A DNA stretch of 64,000 nt from Ilex aquifolium (GCA_951799425.1 OX637398.1:16588270-16652269), one strand, 5' to 3'; positions 12,201 to 24,137 are shown, counted from the first letter of the stretch. Program-made: numbers and translations. The notes: a model not told the origin generated them from the sequence alone.

Positions 12201-15200
12201 TGAAATTTCATCAATTAATGTGGTGTTGATTTAATAGATTTTATCTTAATTGGATGAAATTGAATGATAAATTTAAGAATTTTTCTGTTAATTTTATAAA
12301 ATTGACTCTCTGTATGGTGTTGATCTTGTGAAACTATAAATAAATTAAATTGAAGGTGAACTTATTTTTAATTTGATAAAATTTAATTGTAATTTGATGA
12401 AATTGAATGTCAATTTTAATATGGTATTTATTTGGATGAAATTAAATTTTAAATTTAGGAATTTCAATGTTAATTTGAATTTCGTGTTAATTTGACGAAA
12501 TTTCAATTTTAATAAATAAAATTGAAGGTGAATATTGTCTTAATTTCATAAAATAAAATATTAATTAGATGAGTTCGAATGTTACAACCTTTTGATGTTG
12601 CTAGCACTATTTAGAATATGAAGAAATTATTATTATTTATCTCCGAAATGTTTGCAATCTATCCCCAGAGCTTGAGATCGATCGTAAGGTTACAGTTGTC
12701 TCCTCCAAAAGTGGTTTCCTCACCCAAATTTGATAACGTACAACCAATCTTATTGAAAAAGAGTAAGTTTAGGATCAATCATAAACGTTTAGGATCAATC
12801 ATAAACGTCTATGATCGATCGCAAGATCACTGAAGTGAGCTTTAACAAAATTAAGAGTAGATTTATCACATTTGAGGGTCAGTTTACAATAATTGTGGAT
12901 AAATTTATAAGTTTAGAGGTTAATTTACGACTGTTCTGATTAATATTACGGGTTTACAACTAATTTTGTTAATATTACGATAGTTAAGGGTAACATTACA
13001 AGTATTACGGGTAAATTTACGACAACTCAAGGAGGTGGTTTACCACTCATTGGGCTACTTTAATTTTGCTTAAATATTACGATAACAGTGGATAATAATA
13101 CAAACTTGAAGATAAATATATGACATTAGCGGGGTGTATTAGTGTCGTATTTACAACAAATGTGATTAAATGTTTCAAATAATACTTTTTTTGCTTTAAA
13201 GTATTGTCAAGTATTCCTTGATTGATTGAAACAAAAAAAAGTAAAATACATCAACATTTTACCACCGTATTGATTAGATTTAATATCATTAAGGATAATA
13301 TTATCACTCTTGTGGTGATATTTTCCACAATTAAGGACAAATTTACTACTGTTGTGGGCAAGCATACCAGATTTATGGACGTATTTACAATTTTAGAGGA
13401 ATTTTTACGACTACTTTGGTAATATTTATGACATCTGTGGGTAAGTTTAGGATGATCAAGGGTATTTACTACAGTTTTGAGTTAAGTTAGAATGATTGTG
13501 AATAAATTTACTAATACATAAGTCAAGTTTACTTTCTTTTTGGTTAATATTATGATAACCGTAGAAAATAATACAAATTTAAAGGTAAATATATGACATA
13601 AGTGGGATGCATTTTTAGATAAATGTGGTTAAAAGTGTCAATCATACTTTTACTACTATAGTGGATGAAGTTTGCCCACTACTTTAGTAATTTTGCCTAT
13701 TATTGTTGTAAAATTTTCACTGAAGTTGTAATTTTGCCCACTATTATTGTAAATTTTTCATTGTTGTTGTAATTTTTTACTGATATTGTAATTTTATCCA
13801 CTGCTATGGTAATTTTGTCCACTACTGTTGTAACTATTACGATTATTTTGATAATATTTTATGACATATGTGCGAAAGTTTACGATGATCAAGGGTAAAT
13901 TTGCTATAGTTTAAGGTTAAGTTAGAATGATTGTAGATAAATTTACTAGTACATAGGTCAAGTTTATTTTCATTTTGGTTAATATTATGATAATCGTGAA
14001 TAATAATATAAATTTAAAGGTAAATATACGACATTAGTGGAATGCACTGATGTTGTATTTATGACAAAATGTGATTAAAAGTGTCAATTATATTTTTACC
14101 ACCACCATAGTGGTTAAAGTTTGCCCACTACTTTTGCAAATTTTTCACTGATATTATAATTTTGTCTAATACTGTTGTAACTTTTTCATTGATATTGTAA
14201 TTATAACCATTATTGTTGTAAATTTTTTATTGTTATTGTAATTTTTCCACTGATGTTATAATTTTTCCTACTTTTGTAGTAATCTTGCCTATTACTATTA
14301 TAAAATTTTCATTGTTGTTATAAATTTTGTCATTGATGTTGTAATTTTATCAACAACTGTTGTAAATTTTTTACTATTGTTGTAAATTTTTCACTGTTAT
14401 TATAATTTTATCCACTACTGTTGTAAATTTTTCACTGATATTGTAAAATTTTCCATTGATCTTGTAATTTTGGCCTCAATTGATATATGTAGACAATGTA
14501 AAAAAACAAGTAATTTTGTTCACTACTGTTGTAAATTAATTTTTTCATTAATTTGGTTAATTTTACAATAATCATGGATAATTTTACAAATATAAAGGTA
14601 AATGTACGATACCTATGAGATGCATTAGTGACGTATTTACAACAAATATTGTTAAAAGTGTCAATCATTACTTTACTACCATATTTGTTACATTTAATAT
14701 TGTTAAGTATATTATTACCACCGTTGTTGTAAGATTTACCATAATAGTGGGTAATTTATCACAATTGAGGGTACATTTACCAACTTTGAGTGTGAGTTTA
14801 CCACAATTATGGATAAATTTATATGTCTAGAGGAGAATTTACGACTATTTTGATTAATATTACGATAATTCTATGTAACATTACGAGAATTAAGGGTAAA
14901 TTTATGAAAAGAATAGTTTAGTTAAAACCATGGTGGATGAATTTACTATAATTATGGTAACATTATAACATCAAAAGAAAAATTTATTATAGTTTAGGGT
15001 TAAGTTAGAATGACTGTAGATAAGGTTAATAGTATATATACCAATTTTACTTTCATTTTAGTTAAATATTACGAGAACCGTAGATAATTATACAAATTTA
15101 AAGGAAAATTTACAACATCAGTTGGATATACTAGTGACGTATTTACGACAAATGTGGTTGAAAGTGTCGATCATACTTTTACCAGCATATTGATTAAAAT

Positions 15201-15638
15201 TTGTCCACTATTGTTTTAAAATTTCCAATGATGTTGTAAGTTGGTTCATTACTACTGTAAATTTCTCACTAATGTTATAATTTAGCCCACTACTATTTTA
15301 AATTTTCAATCGAAGTTGTAATTTGACCAATTGTTGTTGTAAATTTCTCACTGATGTTGTAATTTTATCTATTATTGTGGTAATTTTTTCTACTATTGTT
15401 GTAAAATTTTCATTATTGTTATAATTTTTCACTAATATTGTAAATTTTTCAATATTTTTATAAATGTTTCATTAATATTATAATTTTGTCCTTCATTGAT
15501 ATGTATAGACAATGTAAAAAAACCAACCGGTGAAATTAATTACCTTACTTTTACTTTTACACACGATTAAATTTGGTGCATTCTGTACCTAGTAATTTTT
15601 TGATATTATACCAAAAAAGTTAAATAATTGTATAGTAC
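9231..15638. repeat. 6.4-kb AT-rich giant imperfect palindrome (foldback-like)
   Basis: The whole block is built from a few degenerate words. Outer left (9.24-10.06 kb): TTACAACAATT and GGTAAA words. Next (10.06-11.41 kb): dozens of copies of CAATTCATCAAATTAACATT. Centre (11.42-12.18 kb): TTAAAATTCGAGT words around a symmetry axis near 11.86 kb. Then (12.18-12.59 kb): complement words TTTGATGAAATTGAATG. Outer right (12.85-15.53 kb): TTTACGACAATTG and TGTTGTAATTTTTCACTG words. A GC-containing landmark (AGCTACTAGCGCCAA near 11,648) recurs inverted at 12,043-12,065. The ends share GTAC followed by CCAAAAAACTAAT-like (left) and inverted ATCAAAAAATTACTAGG (right). There is no coding capacity and no clear TSD. 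Confidence 0.6.
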
Positions 15639-15639
15639 A

Positions 15640-16226
15640 CAGTTCATTTATTCTAATGTTTCGAAAGAAAATAGTGATTAGTGACACCTTGTCACAACAA
15701 TCTGAAACTTACCAAAGTTCTAGGACAACTTAATTACTGAGCCAGTAGCTATTAGTATTGATTGCAAGTGTAGGACAGTCCATATTGTTCAGTCAGCATT
15801 TACTATTGCTCTAGTTTGTTTTAATTTCTAAGATTGTTTGCTCTATGCCAATCCTCGAAACCAGTCCCTTGGCTCCCAATCCTCGGAAACTTGAAATTGC
15901 TATTGAGAAGTCTCTACTTGATGGACGAGACTACGGTATTGAAAAAAACAATTGATATGGCACTTTTAAATTTTATAATTTTTTGTGATTTTAATATTAA
16001 TTTTATGGTTTGTTTATAATAATAAAATTTATAATCTTCTGTGTCAATTTATAAATTTTAATATTTGAATTATAATTTTTTTAGGTCAAATTACAACTTT
16101 TGTGGTGACTTACAATCAATCCTAAAAATATTGCAATCGAACCTAATGTTTTTAGGATTGATTACAATTTATCATAAAAATTGTAAAATAACCCTAAATT
16201 TAAAAAAAAAAAAACTCTTAAAATTT
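15640..16226. other. no gene recognised
   Basis: AT-rich. From about 15,990 to 16,200 the sequence has loose words of the TTACAATTT/TTTAGGATTGATT type that resemble the preceding block. Short open stretches (61 and 76 codons) carry no recognisable domain. Confidence 0.3.
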
Positions 16227-16234
16227 GTAATGAC

Positions 16235-16899
16235 TAGGGGGCCAACTTGGGCGGGCCAACCCGAATTCAACCTGAGTCTATCACGAAAAAAATAGGGCTT
16301 GGGTTAGAATTTTTAATACTTGAGTTGAGCCTAGGCAAAAAAATCTCAATCCGAATTGAATTTGGGCAAGCCTTGGGCTGTTGGGTTCAACCCGAATATA
16401 CATAAATATATAACTAGGGTTAGTATTTATCTGCACTCTTTAGAATCCAGACTTTCACTTCAGTTCAAGTGTTCACCCCTTGCAATTCCATAACTCTCGG
16501 ATCCCTTTGTCACTCGTCATTCTTCCCTCTTTTAGCCTTCCTCTGTCAATCGCCACTCGTCGGAGTCGTCTCAGACTCTCAGCCTCCCTCTCTCACTCGT
16601 CACTCTTCCCCTCTCACTCCCTCTCTCTTCATTTGCCCCTCGCCCTTCATCTCAGATCTATACTTCAAAAAATCAACCCGAATTAAGTAACTCAAGTCAA
16701 ACTCGATTTTTAACTCGAATCAGCCCGAATTAATTCAACCCGAGCTCGCCCGAATTAAACTTGGGCAGTACTCAGGTTGAGTACCTCGGGTTGAGGTAGG
16801 GTTATAGTTAAGTTTAAGGTTAGAGTTGAAGATTATATACCTAGAGTTGGACTAAGGTTGACCTTTCAACCTGCCCAACCTACCCGAGTTGCACCCCTA
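16235..16899. mobile_element. hAT-type non-autonomous element with 8-bp target duplication
   Basis: The left end TAGGGGGCCAACTTGGG and the inverted right end TAGGGGTGCAACTCGGG form terminal inverted repeats. The element is flanked by GTAATGAC (16227-16234) and ATAATGAC (16900-16907), an 8-bp duplication with one mismatch, as expected for hAT. The arms are full of ACCCGAATT and AACCCGAGT words. The centre (about 16,435-16,680) is distinctly richer in C and T and looks like a gene leader (repeated CACTCGTCA and CTCCCTCTCTC) rather than transposon sequence. It may be a captured host fragment. Confidence 0.75.
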
Positions 16900-16907
16900 A
16901 TAATGAC

Positions 16908-18188
16908 GGTGTGATATCTCAATTCGGTACTTTAGACTTCTGCTTGCTTGATGGTACATTAATGGCGGCATAGAAGTGACTGTGCCATTCGTAGATGCGA
17001 TATGCTAATTACTTAAAATAATGAAACGTTCGTATATTATTTGAACTTAATTTGAAAATTTAATTTAATATAGTTATTGGATTGAAAATATACTCCATTT
17101 AATTTTGAAACTCACAACTAATTCAATAGTTGTATTAAATTACAGTCCCCCAAATTTAGTCAGTATATCCTTGCTCTTAATATACGGTGCTTGGAATTGA
17201 CAATCCTTTAGATGCCATGTTTGGGAAGTATCAGAGTCCGCCTAAAGGTAAACCAAGTAAAAGAGAAAAACAGAAGCCGGTAAATTTAAGAAGACTTATT
17301 AGTTATTAGGGTAGAAGTCCAACATGAAAAATATGTTGGGTAAAAGTCCACTTTAGAGCCAAAAGTCTGGACTACCTTCCAATTGCTGCTACTGTTGCAA
17401 TTTGAATCATCTATTGCCAAACTCCTTTTCTCATCATCAATAATCCAGCTTCATTTTGTCAGAATCGAAACTGTCATTCAGTTATGCATGAATTAAGATA
17501 AGGGTAATCAAGTAATATAAAAAAATAAAAACTTTAATTTAATGACCAAAATTTTAGAGACAAGAGGGCTTAATGGTTTAAAAGTTTGATCTGTGTACTT
17601 ATAACCAAATAAGTCTTTTAATATGTACTCACAACCAATTTTTCCTAAGTAAATGTCCGCTTAGAATCTCCAAATTAGAGGGGCCACCAATGAAGAAATT
17701 TAGAGGCCCAACAAAAAGCATAAAAGGTAGACTGAACCAAACGAAAAAGAAAAGCCCACATAACAGGCCGCAAATTGCTTTTATGTGACTTGGCCCAAAC
17801 AACATCAAATCTACAAAAAGCCAAACAACCATCTCCCCTCTCTCTTCAGTAATCATTACTATCACACCCCAACTTGGAGATAGAACATTATGTCCCTCCA
17901 CTTCCTAACTCTATCATGTATCTCGTACATATATTTATTATCAGACAATAAATTGAACCGACCACTTTTGACAAAACAACTTTTATTCTCTCAACATCCC
18001 AACATACCAGGTTCAAAATTTGTACTTTTAAAATCATAGATTAATACAATGTTTAACTTACTCGATTTACAATACTCAACTATTTTTATAAGTGTCATAA
18101 CAAGATACGAAAAACCCTTCTTTCTTTTTTTATTGCCTAGACTCAACGGTGGATATTTTCTCCTCATTGTTTACTTTAAAATACAAAC
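16908..18188. other. no gene recognised
   Basis: AT-rich intergenic DNA. One 90-codon minus-strand stretch at 17629-17901 (Phe/Trp/Leu-rich) has no recognisable motif and is likely chance. TAGAAGTCCAAC-type words near 17,310 resemble fragments of the dispersed repeat found at 41.75 and 57.8 kb. Confidence 0.3.
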
Positions 18189-18191
18189 TAA

Positions 18192-18834
18192 TGCTCCGTT
18201 TAATAGGAAGGATGGAAAGTAGGAGGGATATATTTTCTATTCTTCAAGGAAGGAAAGTAGGATGTATACACTTTCCTTCTTTCGTGTTTGGTTGGATGGA
18301 TGGAAAATAAAAATGACTAATTTTTTTTTTTTTTTTTGTGCTGGATAAGATTAGGGGTGACAATCGAGTCGTATCGTGGCAGATTCGTGTTGAGTCATTA
18401 CGGATTTATATCGAACATTAGTAAAATCTAACTCAACTCATTTAATTAATTGTGTCGTGTCGAGTTACGAGTTGACCTGTTTATTATTATTATTTTTTAT
18501 TTTTTATTTTTAAATTTTAAAAAAATATATATATATAAATACATATTTTATCATTGTATTTTTATATGAAATTAATATATATATAATATATGTATATATT
18601 AAAAGATATATAGACAAATAAAATACATCTCAACACAAATAATTAACTTTCCATCCACTTTCCTTCCGATTTTGGAGGAATTGATTTTGGTGAGTTGGAA
18701 AGAAAGTTAATCCATCCACTTTTTCATCCTTCCTACTTTCCTTCCTTACCAAACATGATGTTTTATTTATCCATCCCACTTTCCATCCTTCCAACTTTTC
18801 ATCCTTCCACTTTTTCATCGTACCAAACGGAGCA
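18192..18834. mobile_element. Tourist-like MITE (TIR TGCTCCGTTT) with TAA duplication
   Basis: The left end TGCTCCGTTTAATAGGAAGG is mirrored by the right end, whose complement begins TGCTCCGTTTGGTACGATG. The trinucleotide TAA flanks both sides (18189-18191 and 18835-18837), as for PIF/Harbinger-type Tourist elements. Arms of about 150-200 bp consist of GGAAGGATGGAAAGT words and their complement. The middle is interrupted by a poly(T) run and by an unrelated TAGGGGTGACAATCGAG segment, so the element has itself been inserted into. Confidence 0.68.
18352..18610 (+). mobile_element. truncated hAT-like repeat nested in the Tourist-like MITE
   Basis: It begins TAGGGGTGACAATCGAGTCG and continues with GTGTCGTGTCGAGTTACGAG words, then an AT-rich tail. 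A related, more diverged copy lies inverted at about 50,217-50,385. No matching right terminus or 8-bp duplication was found, so the copy is likely truncated. Confidence 0.5.
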
Positions 18835-18837
18835 TAA

Positions 18838-19730
18838 GAGTGGGTGAGCACACACGCTTAGTGAGTGTATACTATCACTAAACAGATAACCACAATAACA
18901 AATGTTACACAAATCAATATTAATCTTATCAAAATAATTGAACAACTTTATAAACCAATGCATATAAGCTCTCAAGATTCTCTAGCAGTCATCTCATAAC
19001 ACATAAATCCATCATAGCATCCAATATGAATATATAATTTCCGTTACTCAGATTGAGTGGCTATATCTCCACACAGGCAATATCTGCCACGCAGACAACA
19101 CTTGCCACACAGACTATCTGATAGTCATGTAGACAATATCCGGCACACAGGCCATACATTTGTCTTTAAGGCTATATTCGCCAATAAGGTCATTTATCAT
19201 AATCACAACACCAAACATAATATCTTGTTGTCATCACCAAATAATAATTCATATAGCCATCTACTAGCGACAAGTACATTAGCCCTTAAGGCTGTCTCAA
19301 TAAGTAAGATTATATAACATAATCATATTGTGTACACAACATCTTTTATTCAAACATTCATACGCCAATAAACTTATTCGTTCTCTTTCTATTATCAATA
19401 ATGTAATATAGCTCATCTACAATACCAATCATAGGTAAAAATTTGCAACATCACACATATAATTTAGCATTTAAAGCGTATTTATACTAATTTCAATCAC
19501 ACACAGAAAATACACCCACCTCAAGTCCAGTTGTGGTACAAACTTAGTCTCCAAATAAGACTTTAAGCTTACTTGACATAGGGGTTGTCACCTCTGTTCC
19601 TACCACGCATCATAATAACCACATTAATATCTTTTCCATATACATTTTATCTTAATTATGCATATATAACTACGTATTCATGTCTGTGTTAACACATTTC
19701 TAAATTCCTCCCTAAGTGGTGTACTTTTAA
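18838..19730. other. no gene recognised; short tandem-like words
   Basis: From about 19,065 to 19,190 short words such as CACACAGGC, CCACGCAGACAA and TAGACAATATC recur. Around 19,510-19,620 the sequence (CCCACCTCAAGTCCAG, GGGGTTGTCACCT) has the look of a plant gypsy-type LTR. No LTR ends were fixed. Confidence 0.3.
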
Positions 19731-19734
19731 CTAT

Positions 19735-20470
19735 TGGAAATAATGGTATATTTATTTAAAAAAATCATTAAGTATTGAATGAAAAATTGTTTAAGTCTTT
19801 GTGACTTTTGAGAACAATTGAAAATGTTGTTAAAGTTTTTATGACTTTTGGGAGCAATTGAAAATGTGTGAAGTGAATATGACATGAAAGACTACTAATT
19901 CAAAATTGATAACTTTAAGTTAAAGACACTAATCCAAATAGTTACATATTTTCATAAAACCACCATTAACACCTTTTGGTTAAAAGACACCATTATACAT
20001 AGTCACAACTTTTCATAAAGTCACAATTGATATTTCTTGAACTAAAATATACCATTTCAAATAATTGTACATTTTCCTAAAGTCACCATTGATACCCTTT
20101 GGACTAAAAGATACCATTATATATGGTTACACCCTTTATGAAAAGCCACTAGTGAATCTATAAATAGGTGATTCCTTGCACTCCCAAAATATATCATTGA
20201 ACAATTCAAGAATTGCTCTCTCATTCTAGTTCTCTCAATTATCCAAAATACTGAATTAAGTATTCAGTATTTCTTCTCTTTCTCTTTGCATATTGCTGCA
20301 TTATTATTTCAAGTATAAACATAGAATTGTGTTTGTTGGAGTCTTGGAGATTGAAGTGCTGCATCTTCAAGAACGAAATTCATTCTATCTTGGGAGACAG
20401 TTGCTTATCAACCTTAAGCACCGAGAGGGAGCAAATCTGTCTTAAGGAAACAGTGATTACATAGGGTTCG
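19735..20470 (+). repeat. possible solo LTR
   Basis: The segment has an LTR-like layout: AT-rich repeats of the form GATACCCTTTGGACTAAAAG and TAAAGTCACCATTGATAC at 19.9-20.14 kb, a TATA-like CTATAAATAGG at 20,158-20,168, then a CT-rich stretch ending near TGATTACATAG. No TG...CA ends or flanking duplication were confirmed, and no internal region follows. Confidence 0.3.
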
Positions 20471-20639
20471 AATTATTATTTTTATTATTGGATTTCTGGA
20501 TTTTACAATCCATGTTTTTCTGCGTCAATGTAAGTGCACTGATTTTGATTTCTATATATTCTGTGATGCAGTTTAATATAATCTAATTATATACACATTT
20601 TCTATAACATTAACCTCCCTAAACATTACTCATCAATTA

Positions 20640-21905
20640 TTCACTTTACTTTCTTCCATTCTAGATGTAATCTTCAATTGATGTAATTGTAAGCAATTAA
20701 ACCCATAAGAAACTTATTTGAGGTATATTAGAAGCCTCGATAAGTTTATAGAAAAGTTGGATGGAAGCGTAAAACACAATAGACAAATTGTCAAAACTGA
20801 CCCTTATGACTAGTTGAAGTTCTCAACAGGTTCAACCCCAAAGTACTGGGAGCTTTTCAACCAGTTCAAGTTCAACCTGTTCAACATTCAATTGGTTCAA
20901 GCATAATTAGTATCTTGTTCAACCAGTTCATGCATTCTTCAACCGGTTGAACCATGTTCTGAAGCTTAAAACTTCATTCAAACTTTTATCTTCTACCATT
21001 CAAACCCAATTCTAACACCACCCAACTCCTACCCATACCTCAATGGCACATTTAGAAGTGAGTATACATATTAATTCACAAGAATACATTACCTTCGTTG
21101 CGACTCGATATCTGTCAAACTCTTTCGAATTCCACATCCAAAAGCTTAAAGTTCTTCAACTCTTCACTTCACCATCATCACTTCACTCTTTGTGCATAAG
21201 CTAAGATCATTCAAGCTTCTAGGAAGGATTTCACTCACCAACTCAAAAACACAGTTTTTTCGGCTAAAACCTTACAAACCCACGAACTCTTTTTTTCTTT
21301 CCCAAATTTTCTCTTCTCCAACCGGTTGGCATCAAACTCCCTTTTATATACTCACTGCTTCAAGAGTTGAGGACTCCGCATGCTGCCGGGTGTCCTCTGA
21401 CTCATTTTTTTTGCTTAATTGCTCTAAAGCCCCCTTAATTTTTCTTATTTCTACATTTAACCACTTGAAAATTCCCAACACTTAAAATTTCACCTTTGCT
21501 CCCCATTACCTTATAATTCTACAATTAAATTCCTTAATTAAAACATACTTAACCTTGCAGAGTTATCATAATTTTAATCACATGCAAAGATTAGTAATTT
21601 ACACTTTAACCCACAATATTTATAAAATACACGTTATGTGTGTTGGGGTCTCACAATTACTGTCTCAATTAAAGCAATCATGGCCAAATAAGGCAAAATG
21701 TGATTCTCTCTCTCTCTCTTCATTATTTTTGAATAACTCTCTCTCAATTAAAACCCCTTTTAACGTTGGCACCATTGCACAGTTGATGAGGTTGTTTTCT
21801 ATCCTTCCCTTCCTCCACCACAAGAACTTTAGAAGCTAGTTTTTCTTCCTCCTCACTTTTCTCTCAAGCCCTTGACACTTTCTCAAGCTTGAGGTGTGTT
21901 GTCAT
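20640..21905. other. retroelement-like sequence with CAACCGGTT repeats
   Basis: At 20,818-20,958 the words TTCAACCAGTTCAA, GGTTCAACC and TTCAACCGGTTGAACC recur about eight times as a loose array around the palindrome CAACCGGTTG. One more (CCAACCGGTTGG) lies at about 21,318. The rest is CT-rich and AT-rich with open stretches of up to 97 codons that match nothing I know. This looks like LTR or untranslated retrotransposon sequence similar in style to 0.9-1.2 kb. Confidence 0.4.
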
Positions 21906-21909
21906 AAGT

Positions 21910-22457
21910 CATTTTTTTTTATGTTTAAGATTTTTCCTAAAATCTTTCCACGCTGAAGGAAGTTTTTCAATGATAGCAAAGGCAATAACATATTCATCCA
22001 TATTCATTTTTTTTTGTTTAAACTAATTTAGAATACATTAAATCTCATGAAATTGATCTAGCACATGTTTATCATCTATAATTTTAAAGTTTAGAAACTG
22101 ACCGACAATAAACATTTTACTCGTTGCATCTTCGGCGAGATACTTAGCCTCCAACTTGTCCCATAATTCCTTGGCAGATCTCACTCCTTGATAAAGATCG
22201 AATAGGGAGTGGACATAGCATTCAGAATGTGGCCCTAGCACAGATAATCATCTTGCTCCCAGTTTGCTTGATTTTGTGCTTTGTGCTACTATTTCATTTT
22301 CTTGTTCTACGAGTTTTGGTGTGGACAACACATGAATGTAGTAAGTAAAAAATTACAATTTTCTTTGCCAACGGAGGAAATTTTCATCGTCAAATCGATC
22401 CAAGTTGATGAAATTTTTTGTCATGTGGCAGAGTGACTTTGAAAACGAAGAATCCAT
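21910..22457 (-). pseudogene. Ty1/copia-type gag fragment (DUF4219/UBN2-like)
   Basis: Reading the minus strand from an ATG at 22457 gives MDSSFSKSL..., then DRFDDENFLRWQRKL, the N-terminal signature of copia-type gag. After interruptions the frame resumes at 22038-22241 with WDKLEAKYLAEDATSKMF and VLDQFHEI. It continues in broken form to about 21,915 with AFAIIEKLPSAWKDF, typical of the UBN2 gag domain. Stops and frame changes break it, and no protease, integrase or RT follows. An LTR-like stretch lies upstream on the same strand, so this is the 5' end of a decayed copia element. Confidence 0.7.
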
Positions 22458-23102
22458 GAAGAAATATTGTTTTTTGATTGTTAGAAAAAAAATATGCTTC
22501 TTCTTCTTGTTTGGTGCTGAACGGAATTGGATGTCTTGAACTTTAACGCAAATATGAAACACTTCAAGTCGTGTAGGAACACCTTCCTACAAATAGTATT
22601 TGTCCCTACCAGATTGACTATGGTGTGCAAATGGGAAATCAACAAATATGTCTTCAAGATATAATGAAACCTTAACTTGTTTGCGTCTTTGCACTGATGA
22701 AAAACAATATACAATACCTACTGAAAAATAGTGAAATAGCTAAACTGGAATTTCTAATTCTGTAGTAAATTAGAAATCCAAAAGCAAAAAGAAATGAACA
22801 TAATGCTGTGTAGGAAAGAGAGAAATTAAGACCGATCAATACGATTCGTACCCGCATACGTGTGAAGTGCGCCATGTAGGCGCCATCGCGTCCATCAACC
22901 CATGTGCTAAGTGCAAAGTGCGCATCAAAACACCACATTGCACCCCACGACGAGGGCGTGGGCGAGGGTGCGGACAGACGGTGCATAGTGGAGCCTTTAT
23001 ACTAAAGTAAATGTACTTATTACACTATCCTTTACATGTCCACAAAACTTTTAACATTCTTGATGTGGGATTGGTGCTAAGGGCACCATTGCACCTTCTC
23101 AA
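22458..23102 (-). repeat. probable 5' LTR and leader of the copia fragment
   Basis: On the minus strand the block begins near TGAGAAGGTGCAATGG at 23102 and includes a TATA-like TAGTATAAAGG near 23,000. It runs through GC-richer leader sequence to the gag start. Position and orientation agree with a copia 5' LTR. The right boundary and the primer-binding site were not resolved, and no TSD was found. Confidence 0.42.
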
Positions 23103-23261
23103 AAAACATGAGTTTTTCACAAAACTCCCATCCACAAAAGACTTTATTTTGAAATTTTTTTAGCATTGCCCTCTCCTGATAAGTAGCCCTTATTAAGCTG
23201 CCAATAATTTACTTTGGTGACCGGATAGGTTTTTACAAATAACAAACCAAATTTTTTTTTA

Positions 23262-23603
23262 AAAGTTGAATATTAATTTGACAAAATTAAATGTCAATTT
23301 GATAAAATTAAATATTATTTTATAATCTAAAGTTTATTTTCTGTTGAATATTATTTGTTATTGATTAAATCAACACGAAATTGACCTTAGATTAAAAAAA
23401 TTGTATTTAAATTTTATGGGTTAAAATATAATTTTTTAAGTTTATATACAATAAAAAAATTATAATAAGGTCAATTTCGTGTTAGTTTAATCAACACCAA
23501 ATAATATTCAACACGAAATGAACCTTAGATTGAAAATTAATATATAATTTTATCAAATTGACATTTAATTTTATCCAATTTATATTCAACTTTGTTGAAT
23601 TAA
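23262..23603. repeat. AT-rich foldback, related in words to the 9.2-15.6 kb block
   Basis: Left-arm words (GAATATTAATTTGACAAAA, AAATGTCAATTTGATAAAAT, AATCAACACGAAATTGACC) recur inverted to the right (GGTCAATTTCGTGTTAG, AATTGACATTTAATTTTATC). The symmetry axis is near 23,430. The vocabulary is like the 12.18-12.59 kb part of the giant palindrome, which suggests a smaller member of the same repeat class. Confidence 0.5.
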
Positions 23604-23786
23604 TATCAAATTAGTTTTTATTATTATTAAATTAATATTAAAATTCATTTAATCAATTTTTTGGGTACTAAATAAATTTTGTTTGATTTTATTAAATTTT
23701 TAATTTTTTTGAGTACTAAAATAATAAAGTTTTTTAGGATGAAATCATCCCTTTCATTAATAACATTGATGGAAGGGAGACGGAGG

Positions 23787-24129
23787 TAGGGTTGTTAGTT
23801 GAACGAGCCCGAGCATGAGCCGAGTTCAAGCTGAGCTTGAAAAGCTTGTTTCTTAATTGAGCCTAAAAAATTATTCAAGTTCGGCTCGTTTAAACGAGCC
23901 GAGCCTGAACGAGCCAAAAAAAAGTCGAGTCCAAGCTGAGTTCGAGTATTTGCACATAAACGAGTTGAGCCTGTCGAGTTTGAGCCGAGTTTGTAGGGTT
24001 TGTTTTCTAAACGAGCCTAAAAATTTGTTCAAGTTTTGGCTCGTTTAGAAAACGAACCGAGCCTAAACGAGCTGAATCCGAGCCGAACTCAAGCCAAGCT
24101 CGAGTAGCTCAATTTGATTAACAGCCCTA
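23787..24129. mobile_element. hAT-type MITE with perfect 8-bp target duplication
   Basis: The element starts TAGGGTTGTTAGTTGAACGA, and its inverted right end reads TAGGGCTGTTAATCAAATTG. Both flanks carry GACGGAGG (23779-23786 and 24130-24137), an exact 8-bp duplication. The interior is made of CGAGCCGAGCTCAAG-like words in both orientations. It is 343 bp long with no coding capacity. It sits about 220 bp upstream of the CBBY start codon, so it may lie within or next to that promoter. Confidence 0.85.
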
Positions 24130-24137
24130 GACGGAGG

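Noticed and set aside
12618-15000. Small proteins in the giant palindrome (71, 66, 78, 71 codons)
   Set aside because: They are made of the repeat words of the block and have no independent features.
9231-15638. CRISPR-like or satellite array
   Set aside because: The units are too degenerate and change in type along the block; there are no constant repeats with unique spacers and no fixed monomer length.
16469-16690. A Ser/Leu-rich 73-codon protein inside the hAT element
   Set aside because: Two overlapping frames are equally open because of the CT-rich composition; no start context or domain supports either.
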